Source of the DNA: Arthrobacter sp. NtRootA1
Lineage (GTDB): Bacteria > Actinomycetota > Actinomycetes > Actinomycetales > Micrococcaceae
DNA: 64,000 nt
Reading direction: 5' to 3'
Assembly (NCBI RefSeq): GCF_019976975.1
Contig: NZ_AP024630.1
Coordinates: forward strand, 4,836,001-4,900,000
The first letter of the stretch is position 1; every line of letters begins with the position of its first letter. Position numbers and translations under genes: made by a program. The notes below the pieces were generated by a model, which saw nothing but the letters and a program-made list of their open reading frames with translations, was not told where the DNA came from and did not search any database. This document shows positions 17,013 through 24,431 of this stretch, one piece after another.

Positions 17013-17981
17013 TCAAGCTGTTTGTGACAGCTGGGTGGTTTTTCTGTGGTTGATTCCGGCGGTGGGTGGTATTCCTGGCGCGGTGGGTCTGCGGTGGTAT
17101 CTGTGCGGGTTGCGGGCGTAGCAGGCATCGAGGGTTTGTTGTCGTTGCCTGCGCGCCTGCTCGATCAGCCCGTAGTGGACGGTGTCGGGGGTGTAGAAGT
17201 TCAAGCCGCTGTGCCTGTGATGGGCGTTGTAAGCGGCAAAGAACTGGTCCATGTAGTCCCGGGCGTCTTGTAGGTCCCGGAACCGTTGGGGGAATCCCAG
17301 GTCGTATTTGACGGTTTTGAAGAGCGCTTCGGAGTACGGGTTGTCGTTCGAGACCCGGGGCCTGGAGTAGGACAAGGTGATGCCAAGCGCCCGGGCCAGG
17401 TCCACGGTGGTCCCGGCCCGCATGGGAGCTCCGTTGTCGGCGTGCAGAACCAAGGGCCGCTGGTGAGTCGTGTCCACGGCCTCACGTATGAATGTGGAGG
17501 CAAGGGCCGCGGTCTCGTGGTGTTCGACGCGGTGGGCGATGACCTTGCGGGAGAACGCATCGATGATCGCGTAGAGCTTGTAGGTGTGTTTGCCCGGGCC
17601 GCGGAGCATGGTGATATCCCAGCTCCAGAGCTGGTTCGGGCCGGTGGCTTCCACGACGGGTTTGATCCGCTTCGGGCTGGTGTTTCCGCGTTGAACACGC
17701 CGGTCACCGTTCTGTCCACGCGCAGCAACGAGACGGTGCGCTGTTGCGATGGAGAAGGAGCAGTGTCCGGTATCGAGCATCCGGTAATAGGCCTGGGTGA
17801 CCGAAAGGTTTCCGTAGTCCTCGGAGTTCAGAGCGGTCATGAACTCCTCAGCTTCGGCTGAGGTAATCCGGTTCGGATACGCCCGGTCGGCATGGGCGAT
17901 AGTGATCCCGGCCGCTGCCGGCGGGCTCAGATACCGGTACCACGTGGTGCGGTGAAGCCCAACAACCGCGCACGCCTTCAC
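17013..17981 (-). CDS. IS3-family transposase OrfB (integrase core)
   Basis: The catalytic part of the transposase: an rve domain with D122 (WSWDITML), D182 (HADNGAP) and E218 (NPYSEALFKTVKYD), a D-D-35-E spacing. The ORF shown starts at GTG 17981 with MKACAVVGLHRTTWYRYL, but the frame is open upstream back into orfA, so the active protein is likely an OrfAB fusion made by -1 frameshifting. Identical to the protein encoded at 38874-39842. Confidence 0.93.
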   Translation of the reverse strand: MKACAVVGLHRTTWYRYLSPPAAAGITIAHADRAYPNRITSAEAEEFMTALNSEDYGNLSVTQAYYRMLDTGHCSFSIATAHRLVAARGQNGDRRVQRGNTSPKRIKPVVEATGPNQLWSWDITMLRGPGKHTYKLYAIIDAFSRKVIAHRVEHHETAALASTFIREAVDTTHQRPLVLHADNGAPMRAGTTVDLARALGITLSYSRPRVSNDNPYSEALFKTVKYDLGFPQRFRDLQDARDYMDQFFAAYNAHHRHSGLNFYTPDTVHYGLIEQARRQRQQTLDACYARNPHRYHRRPTAPGIPPTAGINHRKTTQLSQTA

Positions 17982-18019
17982 AGCTGACCAGCCAGCAGCG
18001 ACCAGATTCCCGACAAAGG

Positions 18020-18466
18020 TCAGGGCAATGTCTTTCCAGATTTTGGGTTCAACCAGTCCGGGCGCTGCGGCTCCGGATCCTTCAGTTCGGGGTCCGTCGC
18101 CGCTGCGCTCCTGGCCATGGCATCCAAGAGCGCGGAAGCTTTTCCCAGGATGTCCACCGCGGCCTCGGACTTGGCCAGCTTGGCCTTGAGGATCTCGTTC
18201 TCCTTCAAGACCTGCTTCAGTAGCCGCCTGTCTCCTTCTCTCAAACGCTGGTCCTCTTTTCCGGTCATGGCCCGGGATCTCAACTCCCCGGCCTCACGTT
18301 GCCTGCCCCAGAGCCGGATCGTTCCATCGGTGATACCAACAGCCCTGCAGAACGCGATCTTTGATCCACGCTCCAAACACTTCTCATACTCATCCAGAAT
18401 CATGTGTTTCTGGGCCAAAGTGAAGTGACTCCGCTTCGAAGCACGCAAGGGGACAACAAAATCCAT
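18020..18466 (-). CDS. IS3-family transposase OrfA (helix-turn-helix)
   Basis: A 148-residue DNA-binding subunit. The N-terminal helix-turn-helix (FTLAQKHMILDEYEKCLERG...AVGITDGTIRLWGRQREAGE) is followed by a leucine-zipper-like helix (LLKQVLKENEILKAKLAKSEAAVDILGKAS). The downstream gene is in the -1 frame. Near its end is the slippery heptamer C-CCA-AAA. Identical to the copy at 39881-40327. Confidence 0.9.
   Translation of the reverse strand: MDFVVPLRASKRSHFTLAQKHMILDEYEKCLERGSKIAFCRAVGITDGTIRLWGRQREAGELRSRAMTGKEDQRLREGDRRLLKQVLKENEILKAKLAKSEAAVDILGKASALLDAMARSAAATDPELKDPEPQRPDWLNPKSGKTLP
18041..18047 (-). other. -1 ribosomal frameshift site (CCCAAAA)
   Basis: In the orfA frame the bases read AAC CCA AAA, an X XXY YYZ heptamer. 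A -1 slip gives CCC AAA ATC and enters the open orfB frame with no stop between (VEPKIWKDIALTFVGNLVAA). The same site is at 39902-39908 in copy 2. Confidence 0.75.
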
Positions 18467-18632
18467 GACGGACCTTTCCCCGCCCCGTGTGTCAGGCCGC
18501 TACGGACAGCAAAACTGTCACACAACAGCCTGACACACAGGGAGTTCTCCGGCGATCTCACAGCCTTCCGGCGATCTCGCCGTTCTTATCACTCGGCTGA
18601 CCCGTCCACGCCGGACTAGACTCGGTCAAATC

Positions 18633-19010
18633 ATGAGTATCCCGTCTTCATCTCCAGCGAATGTCCGGGTGGATGCCTGGTTGTGGGCGATCCGCGCTTA
18701 CAAGACCCGATCCGCGGCCACCGCTGCCTGCCGCGCTGGCCACATCCGTATCAATGGCAATCCGGTGAAGGCCTCGCAAAGCGTGATCATCGGCGACACC
18801 ATCAGGGTCCGCGAATCCGGTTGGGAGCGGATCCTCGAAGTAAGGCGACTGATCGCGAAACGCGTTGGCGCCGAGGCTGCGTCGCACTGCTTCACGGACC
18901 ACACTCCCCCGCGCCCCATTGCCCCCAAGCTCGGCCTTCCCCAGCGCGACCGCGGTGCCGGCAGGCCTACCAAGAAGGACCGGCGGGACATGGAGAAGCT
19001 CCGCGGCTAG
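18633..19010 (+). CDS. S4-domain RNA-binding protein (Hsp15-like)
   Basis: A 125-residue protein with an S4 RNA-binding domain at residues 10-60 (VRVDAWLWAIRAYKTRSAAT then CRAGHIRINGNPVKASQSVIIGDTIRV), resembling heat-shock protein 15, which handles stalled 50S subunits. The basic C-terminus (RDRGAGRPTKKDRRDMEKLRG) is as in family members. It lies just right of IS3 copy 1; whether its promoter was affected is unknown. Confidence 0.85.
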   Translation: MSIPSSSPANVRVDAWLWAIRAYKTRSAATAACRAGHIRINGNPVKASQSVIIGDTIRVRESGWERILEVRRLIAKRVGAEAASHCFTDHTPPRPIAPKLGLPQRDRGAGRPTKKDRRDMEKLRG

Positions 19011-19120
19011 GGGCCATTCGTGATAGTTATCCACAAGCGGTCCTCTTCGAAGTGAAACCGCCCCTTTACCCCGCCTAGACTGGCCGACTCATCGCCAAAC
19101 AGTTGCTGGGGGAGCCTGTC

Positions 19121-19798
19121 ATGCCACGCCTTTTTGCCTTTTCTTCACGTGCCCGTGTTCGAGGAGCGGTCTTCGGACTCACAGCCGCGTTGCTGCTCAC
19201 TGGCTGTCAGGGCGGCCAGCCCGGCGGTTCTCCTTCCGAAAGCTCGACGACGGCGTCACCCACCTCGGCGGTCTTCTCGCCAGGTCCTTCGGCTACTGAA
19301 TCTTCGGGGAGTGTCGTTCCCGCCGCTGTGTACAAGCCGGCCGACGCGAAGGGCAAGGCACAGAATGTGCCAGTGCCGGTGATGCCCGAGTTGGCGAAGG
19401 AGAACTCGAGGGCGGGGCTGGAGGCGTTTATCCGGTACTGGTACGCGACTTATTCGTACGCCACCGAGACGGGTGATCTGGGGGCGTGGATGGTTTTGAC
19501 AGATACGACTACAGAGTCTGGTACCGCCTACAAGAAGGCCATCGATGCGAACTATTCCGACGGTTCCTGGCTGGTCGGAGGCAGAATAGCCACGCCTTCG
19601 ATCGAGGTCCTGTGGCAAAACGGAGCCGACTTCCAAGTAGCGAAGGTTCAGGTCATCCAAGAGGAAATTTCGTACTTCTACGCCAACGCCACCGTCAGAC
19701 AGAAGGTATCGGAAGCGTCCAACACAGCCGAGGCTGTGAAAGCAATTTACAAGGACAGCATGTGGCAAGTTATCGACAACGGCTTGATTTTGGGCTGA
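19121..19798 (+). CDS. DUF6318-type lipoprotein
   Basis: A 225-residue exported lipoprotein. The signal segment (RARVRGAVFGLTAALLLTGC) ends in the lipobox LTGC; then comes a Ser/Thr/Pro linker of about 40 residues and a folded domain (ENSRAGLEAFIRYWYATYSYATETGD onwards) which I recall as DUF6318, common in Arthrobacter. ATG 19121 follows GGGGGAG; an in-frame ATG 18 bases earlier is less well placed. Its stop is 2 bases before the start of the next exported protein, so the pair is translationally coupled. Function unknown. Confidence 0.75.
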   Translation: MPRLFAFSSRARVRGAVFGLTAALLLTGCQGGQPGGSPSESSTTASPTSAVFSPGPSATESSGSVVPAAVYKPADAKGKAQNVPVPVMPELAKENSRAGLEAFIRYWYATYSYATETGDLGAWMVLTDTTTESGTAYKKAIDANYSDGSWLVGGRIATPSIEVLWQNGADFQVAKVQVIQEEISYFYANATVRQKVSEASNTAEAVKAIYKDSMWQVIDNGLILG

Positions 19799-19800
19799 AC

Positions 19801-20742
19801 ATGCGAACCCGCCAAATAACCTTAATTTTTCTCGTAATCTGCATGTCGCTGATCCAAATACTAGGTCCGCGCGTCGCGGTTGCGGCTGAGGAACCCGAAA
19901 TCAGGGCCAATAGGGGCGAAACAGGTATGGAGTTGAGCGGTCATTTCATCCTGGACAGAAACACTGGAATACCCACCGCAAACCTGGGGGCACCCGCCCC
20001 TGACGACCCCAACCAGTACATGGCGGACACCCACTGCCGGGCAGACGGTCCGGACACCGTCGACCCCGGCTGCCTTGCCCTAAGCTGCCCTGCCACAACA
20101 CCAGGCGGCGATGAAGGAACACCGGTCATCTGGAAACAAGCACCCAAGTCCATCACCAACCCCGGCTGGACCAACTGGATCCCCATCAGCGGACCCACGT
20201 GCCTGTACGACGCCAAACCCGAAAACGTCCTGGCCAACATCGCCACCCGGGTACTGAACGACTTCCGCCAACTCCCCGTCAACCCGGGAACCCTCCAAGC
20301 CCAACCCTTCCCCCACACCCTCAAAGGCGGACCAACAAACTTCTACACCACCGCCACCGAACAAGCCTTCGATCTCACCATCCTGGGCCAAACCGTCCAC
20401 CTGACAGCCACCCCGGCCAGCTTCACCTACACCTTCGGCGACGGCACCAGCCTCGGCCCCACCCCGGCCGCCGGCTACCCCATCCCCGAAGCCGACTGGC
20501 TCCTCAACCAAACCCGCACCAGCCACACCTACACAGCAACAGGGAACTACCCCGCCACCATCACCACCAGCTACACCGGAACCTACTCCGTGAACAACGG
20601 CCCACCACTGCCCATCAACGGAACCCTGGACCTCACCACAGAACCCAAAACCATCCACGTCTGGAAAACAGAAAAAGCACTCGTCGCCGACACCTGCCAG
20701 GAAAACCCCACATCCTGGGGCTGCCCCAACGCCGAAAAATGA
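19801..20742 (+). CDS. Secreted PKD-domain-like protein
   Basis: A 313-residue exported protein of unknown function. Signal peptide residues 1-28 (LIFLVICMSLIQILGPRVAVAAEE). The middle has two cysteine-containing stretches (HCRADGPDTVDPGCLALSC; PTCLYDAKPENV). Residues about 200-270 look like a PKD domain (FTYTFGDGTS, then SHTYTATGNYPATITTSYTG). ATG 19801 lies 2 bases after the DUF6318 stop, indicating coupling. The coding strand from about 20000 on is unusually rich in C and A and poor in T, unlike its neighbours. It may be a surface partner of the lipoprotein; that is inference. Confidence 0.7.
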   Translation: MRTRQITLIFLVICMSLIQILGPRVAVAAEEPEIRANRGETGMELSGHFILDRNTGIPTANLGAPAPDDPNQYMADTHCRADGPDTVDPGCLALSCPATTPGGDEGTPVIWKQAPKSITNPGWTNWIPISGPTCLYDAKPENVLANIATRVLNDFRQLPVNPGTLQAQPFPHTLKGGPTNFYTTATEQAFDLTILGQTVHLTATPASFTYTFGDGTSLGPTPAAGYPIPEADWLLNQTRTSHTYTATGNYPATITTSYTGTYSVNNGPPLPINGTLDLTTEPKTIHVWKTEKALVADTCQENPTSWGCPNAEK

Positions 20743-20850
20743 CTGAGCCCGTGGCTTCCTGACCTTCATTGAGACAAAAAGAGACCCAAATCGCCGGAAA
20801 AGTGCAGCTTTGGGCTCCAAACAAGGTCAGGAGCCACAGAGCGGAAGGGA

Positions 20851-21312
20851 TCAGGAGAACCAGGTGTCCGGCGGGCCCATGAAAAGCAGGAAGCTGAATA
20901 CTGCGCCGACGCCCACCAAAACCAGAACAACCGCCAGAATGGGATTGCCCAGCACCCATGCCTGCGCCTTTTCGAGGGCGCCGCGGGGCTTCTCGCCGCC
21001 AGCGGCCAGCCGCCACCCGCCGTCGAGCAATCCCCGCCGATCAAGCGACCTCTCCACTGGGATGGTCGCATAGGGAATTACCGCCGAAACGATGGCAAGC
21101 AGTCCCGTACGGGTAGTCCATTTTTGGTTGATCCACGTGAAGGCGGCTGTCGCTGCGTAGCAAAGGAAGACAAAGCCGTGGATACCTCCGGCTACGCTCA
21201 CGCCCATCTCCGTGGTGTGCGTGACGTACTTAAGGAACAGCCCAATCAGCAACAGCGTCCACGTCACAGCTTCGGCAAAAGCTACGGTACGAAACAGGGT
21301 GCGGGGCTGCAT
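20851..21312 (-). CDS. DUF3817-family membrane protein
   Basis: A 153-residue integral membrane protein. The N-terminus (PRTLFRTVAFAEAVTWTLLL) and the GVSVAGGIHGFVFLCYAATA block match DUF3817. About four membrane spans are visible, with the last at ILAVVLVLVGVGAVFSFLLF. The open frame extends upstream, but ATG 21312 has AAGGA at good distance and the family N-terminus, so it was chosen. Role unknown. Confidence 0.8.
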   Translation of the reverse strand: MQPRTLFRTVAFAEAVTWTLLLIGLFLKYVTHTTEMGVSVAGGIHGFVFLCYAATAAFTWINQKWTTRTGLLAIVSAVIPYATIPVERSLDRRGLLDGGWRLAAGGEKPRGALEKAQAWVLGNPILAVVLVLVGVGAVFSFLLFMGPPDTWFS

Positions 21313-21373
21313 GAAAGTCCTTGGGCTGGGAAACGGGAGTCCCGTCCAATTTACCGTGACAGGACAAACACGT

Positions 21374-21991
21374 TCACCCCGGCAGTGGCAGCGAGTCCCG
21401 GTTCCGGATCTGTGAGTCCCCGAATTCAACGGGCACTGGAGCGATCTCCACCGGCGGGTCATGGCGCGTCCGGGCCTTGCCAACGGCGATATGAGGCAAC
21501 CAACGGGGTGACCTGTAGCCCAGGGCAGGTGAGCTCAGGATGAAGTCGTCGATGTTATCCAGGCCCAGGTCATCCAAAAGCACATGAAGCCCCTGAACCA
21601 GTAGGGCCTGATAATCGTGCACCTCTTGAGGAACGTCCACTTCCAACCCCATAAGGCGGCCACCGCCCAGAGGGACTAGCTTGTCCGACTTTCCCAGAAA
21701 CCCCTGCAGTACAGGCAACTCCGTCAACCAACCCACAATCTCCGGAAGTACGTTCTCTGACCTGGACATTCCTTTGGTCCAGGCTTCAATATCCTGGGCC
21801 AAATCATCGAGGATTCCCACGTGCAGCAATGTCATGTGGAGTCCTCGCGGCTTCCGGAGGAAATCGACGTAACGGCTTAGTCCCTCGTAGTCGGATTGCC
21901 CGGCACCGATGCGGAGGACAGGCGCCTCGACGGTGATCCGGGATCCATGCGGTTTGCCTCCAGCGGGGTTACTGGCCGTCATGCATGACAT
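21374..21991 (-). CDS. 2H phosphoesterase-like (LigT-type) protein
   Basis: A 205-residue protein with two H-x-(T/A) motifs, HMTLL (H52) and LPHIAVG (H167), spaced as in the 2H phosphoesterase/LigT superfamily acting on RNA 2',3'-cyclic or related phosphoesters. Overall similarity to named members is not obvious, so the assignment rests on these motifs and length. Start is ATG 21991 or ATG 21979. It stands alone between the DUF3817 gene and a gene of the same strand. Confidence 0.5.
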   Translation of the reverse strand: MSCMTASNPAGGKPHGSRITVEAPVLRIGAGQSDYEGLSRYVDFLRKPRGLHMTLLHVGILDDLAQDIEAWTKGMSRSENVLPEIVGWLTELPVLQGFLGKSDKLVPLGGGRLMGLEVDVPQEVHDYQALLVQGLHVLLDDLGLDNIDDFILSSPALGYRSPRWLPHIAVGKARTRHDPPVEIAPVPVEFGDSQIRNRDSLPLPG

Positions 21992-22059
21992 TATGCGCCG
22001 CGCGCGGCTCTCATGGCAGGCCCCAACAGAAGCCCAGTGCCGCCGTCGTACTTAACGCC

Positions 22060-22566
22060 CTACTTTTTGGTGCGAGCCTGAACCAGATTCGCGAACGGCA
22101 GGCGGCCATATGTGGCAACGAAATCAGCGTGGTAGGCGGCCTCGGCTCCATTCACCTCCGAAGGAGGGAGTTCCTTCCACGCAATGATCAGATCCAAGGC
22201 ATCCCGGAGCTGCCAGATGAGGCGCGCGTCCCAGACAACGGTGGGTCGCCCGCGGCCGTAATCCATGAACTCCTGGATCTGCTTCCGAAGCCCCCGGTTT
22301 CCCTGGCTTCCGGCGCTGGCCTTGCCCAGGTACAACAGGGAAGAGTCCGGAACCCACTCCGCTTCCAAAGCTTCACGATTGAGCGACGGGTCCTTTTTCT
22401 TGAAGGTGCCGGCAGTGCTCTTGGTGAGGAACACGGGATCGAAACCCGCGGGGCAAAGGAGGGCAAAGACTCCCGGCCCCTGGGGGACGCGCATGATGTC
22501 GAGTTCGTCCAGGGCCCGGAAGCCCGTGAAACCGTCCGCGGTGAGCGACTTTTTGGTGAATAGCAT
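22060..22566 (-). CDS. GIY-YIG-like hypothetical protein
   Basis: A 168-residue protein, not firmly recognised. The pattern GPGVFALL...LLYLGKA...RGLRKQIQEFMDYG resembles a GIY-YIG nuclease core with YLG in place of YIG, and the C-terminus has AEAAYHADFVATYGRLPFANL. ATG 22566 follows GGAG; upstream open sequence looks non-coding. It is divergent from the aspartase-operon regulator. Nuclease activity is only a suggestion. Confidence 0.5.
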   Translation of the reverse strand: MLFTKKSLTADGFTGFRALDELDIMRVPQGPGVFALLCPAGFDPVFLTKSTAGTFKKKDPSLNREALEAEWVPDSSLLYLGKASAGSQGNRGLRKQIQEFMDYGRGRPTVVWDARLIWQLRDALDLIIAWKELPPSEVNGAEAAYHADFVATYGRLPFANLVQARTKK

Positions 22567-22630
22567 GCTCCATTGTGCGGGAGCAACGCAGCACCCTGAA
22601 CACCCAAAGCGTGAAGCGAATCTTTCAGCG

Positions 22631-22660
22631 TTGACACGGCCTTGTGACCCGTGCCATATT
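22631..22660 (+). promoter_or_regulatory. Promoter for the asparagine/aspartate operon
   Basis: TTGACA at 22631-22636 and CATATT at 22655-22660 with an 18-base spacer. The predicted transcription start falls at about 22667-22668, on the GTG at 22668, suggesting a leaderless regulator mRNA. Confidence 0.5.
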
Positions 22661-22667
22661 CGATAAC

Positions 22668-23396
22668 GTGAACCTGTCAGACAGCCGGACAGCCGGACAG
22701 CCAGCCCCTCAGGGCTCTTCCGCTGGGCATACGCCGATCTCTCGCATTTCCGCGGCTGAGGCTGTCTTCGCGGCACTCAGAAGGGCTATCGAGGGCGGCC
22801 AGTTCGATATCGGCACCAAGTTGAGCTCTGAAGCAACGCTGGCGGCCCAGTATGGCGTGAGCCGCTCGGTCATCAGAGAAGCGCTGCGGTCCTGCAACAC
22901 CTTGGGCCTCACCATGACCAAGACCGGCAAGGGCACGTTCATTGTGGCCAACAAGGTCGCCAACGACCTTACCTTGGGCCAGTACAGTGCGCGTGATCTG
23001 AACGAGGCACGTCCGCACATTGAGATTCCCGCTGCCGGACTGGCAGCCCTGCGCCGCACCGAAGAAGAACTTGAGCACCTGAAGGACATCGTCCAGGAAA
23101 TGCTCAACGAGAACGATCCCGAAGCCTGGGTGAACCTGGACGCCAGCTTCCATTCCGCCGTCGCCCGGGCCAGTGGCAACCGGGTGTTCGCCAGCGTCGT
23201 TTCCGATATCCGCGACGCCTTGGCCCACCAGTCTGAAACCCTCAACCTCGTCGCCGACCGGCAACACCGCTCGGACGAGGAACACGTTGCCGTGCTGAAT
23301 GCAATCGAAGCAGGCGACGCCGAAGCAGCGAGCAAAGCGATGGCCGATCACCTTCAGGCCGTCAGCGTCGCACTGGACACGATCCTCAGCAAATGA
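22668..23396 (+). CDS. FadR/GntR-family regulator of asparagine/aspartate catabolism
   Basis: About 242 residues. After a disordered N-terminus, the winged helix occupies roughly residues 30-95 (AVFAALRRAIEGGQFDIGTK, then YGVSRSVIREALRSCNTLGL), and the C-terminal FCD domain follows, with ligand/metal residues in NLDASFHSAVARASGN and HVAVLNAIEAGDAEAA. The open frame begins with GTG 22644, but GTG 22668 coincides with the predicted transcription start and no ribosome binding site precedes either, so a leaderless start at 22668 is proposed. It is directly upstream of asparaginase, so it likely controls this operon in response to asparagine or aspartate. Confidence 0.82.
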   Translation: MNLSDSRTAGQPAPQGSSAGHTPISRISAAEAVFAALRRAIEGGQFDIGTKLSSEATLAAQYGVSRSVIREALRSCNTLGLTMTKTGKGTFIVANKVANDLTLGQYSARDLNEARPHIEIPAAGLAALRRTEEELEHLKDIVQEMLNENDPEAWVNLDASFHSAVARASGNRVFASVVSDIRDALAHQSETLNLVADRQHRSDEEHVAVLNAIEAGDAEAASKAMADHLQAVSVALDTILSK

Positions 23397-23413
23397 ACCA
23401 CCCAAAGGACACC

Positions 23414-24418
23414 ATGCCCCAAGTGACCGCGGCAGCAGCGGCCCAAACAGCACAGAGAACGCCCAACCACGTCCCGCTCGTCGAACAGACCCGCGACGGC
23501 CTGGTGGAGAGCATCCACTATGGATCGCTGATCGCCTTGAACGCCGATGGCAGCAGTGCCATCGAAGCCGGCGAGCCGGACGCACCCATGTACCCGCGCT
23601 CGTCCCTTAAGCCGCTGCAGGCCGTAGCCCTCCTCCGCGCAGGCTTGGACATCCCCCAGAACCTCCTGGCCCTGACGGCGGCCAGCCACTCGGGCAGCAA
23701 AACGCATCGCGACGGCGCCGCCGAGATCCTGGCGCTTCACGGCCTGACCGAAGCGGCTCTGGGCAACAGCACGGACCTGCCGTACGGCGTCGTTGAGCGC
23801 GAAGAGTGGCTCCGCGCCGGCAACGGCCCCACCCAGCTTGCCCAGAACTGCTCCGGCAAGCACGCCTCAATGACTGCAGTCTGTGTCATCAACGGCTGGC
23901 CCGTGGAGGGGTACCTGAACCCGGAGCACCCACTGCAGGTCCTGGTTCGCGACACCATCACCGAACTGACCGGCGAAGACGCAGCCGCAGTAAGCACCGA
24001 TGGCTGCGGAACACCGCTCTTTGCCCACTCGCTGCACGGCATGGCCCGCGCTTACGGCCGTCTGGCCGCCGCCGACCAAAGCACCGATGAGGGCAAGGTG
24101 GCCCACGCGATGCGCCGCTTCCCCGAGATGGTGGCCGGCGAAGGCCGCGACGTCACTGCGCTGATGCGCGCCGTCCCCGGACTCCTCGCCAAGGACGGCT
24201 TTGAAGGCCTCCAGCTGGTGGGGTTGCGGGACGGCCGCGGCGTCGCCGTGAAGATTTCCGACGGCGGTGACCGCGCACGCATGCCCGTCACCGTTGAGGT
24301 CCTCCGCCAGTTGGGCGTCGACGGCGGCAGCCTGGACACGCTTCAAAGCCCACCGGTGCTGGGTGGCGGCCTTCCAGTCGGCGAGCTCCGTGCAGCGCAA
24401 TTTTTCAGCAAGAACTAA
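23414..24418 (+). CDS. L-asparaginase II-type (AnsA-like) amidohydrolase
   Basis: About 334 residues of the Asparaginase_II family, hydrolysing L-asparagine to aspartate and ammonia. Conserved blocks are PMYPRSSLKPLQAVALLRAG, TAASHSGSKTHRDGA, LAQNCSGKHASMTAVCVING, AVSTDGCGTPLFAHSLHGMA and RFPEMVAGEGRDVTALM. ATG 23414 has AAAGGA 4-5 bases upstream; an ATG at 23393 overlapping the regulator stop (ATGA) is the alternative. It is followed after 13 bases by aspartase, so the two enzymes convert asparagine to fumarate. Confidence 0.9.
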   Translation: MPQVTAAAAAQTAQRTPNHVPLVEQTRDGLVESIHYGSLIALNADGSSAIEAGEPDAPMYPRSSLKPLQAVALLRAGLDIPQNLLALTAASHSGSKTHRDGAAEILALHGLTEAALGNSTDLPYGVVEREEWLRAGNGPTQLAQNCSGKHASMTAVCVINGWPVEGYLNPEHPLQVLVRDTITELTGEDAAAVSTDGCGTPLFAHSLHGMARAYGRLAAADQSTDEGKVAHAMRRFPEMVAGEGRDVTALMRAVPGLLAKDGFEGLQLVGLRDGRGVAVKISDGGDRARMPVTVEVLRQLGVDGGSLDTLQSPPVLGGGLPVGELRAAQFFSKN

Positions 24419-24431
24419 ACCAAGGACAGCT

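Larger units (their letters stand above)
17004..18542 (-). mobile_element. IS3-family insertion sequence, copy 1
   Basis: About 1.54 kb carrying orfA and orfB in the -1 arrangement. Ends were found by aligning the two copies in this window: shared sequence starts with CGGTATATATC at 17004 and ends with CACAGGG at 18542. AGTTC flanks both sides (16999-17003, 18543-18547), a possible target duplication. Internal TGTTTGTGACAGCTG near the left end and CAGCCTGACACACA at the right end are imperfect inverted repeats. The copy at 38865-40403 looks identical at an offset of 21861. Confidence 0.85.
16968..18578. repeat. Hairpin arms (16968-16999 and 18546-18578) split by IS3 copy 1
   Basis: The arm GAGATCGCTGGAAAGCTGTG continuing to 16999 pairs with the arm ending at 18578 over about 31 positions; most differences are G-T type. 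Without the IS the two would form a long hairpin with a GTTC-like loop after the sulfite-oxidase gene. The left flank of IS3 copy 2 (38833-38864) shares the blocks TCGCTGGAA, TGTGAG and TCGCCG, so both insertions appear to hit one repeat family. Confidence 0.6.

Noticed and set aside
17046..17861. Plus-strand open frames opposite the IS3 transposase (and their copies near 38907-39722)
   Set aside because: Antisense shadows duplicated along with the IS; not separate genes.
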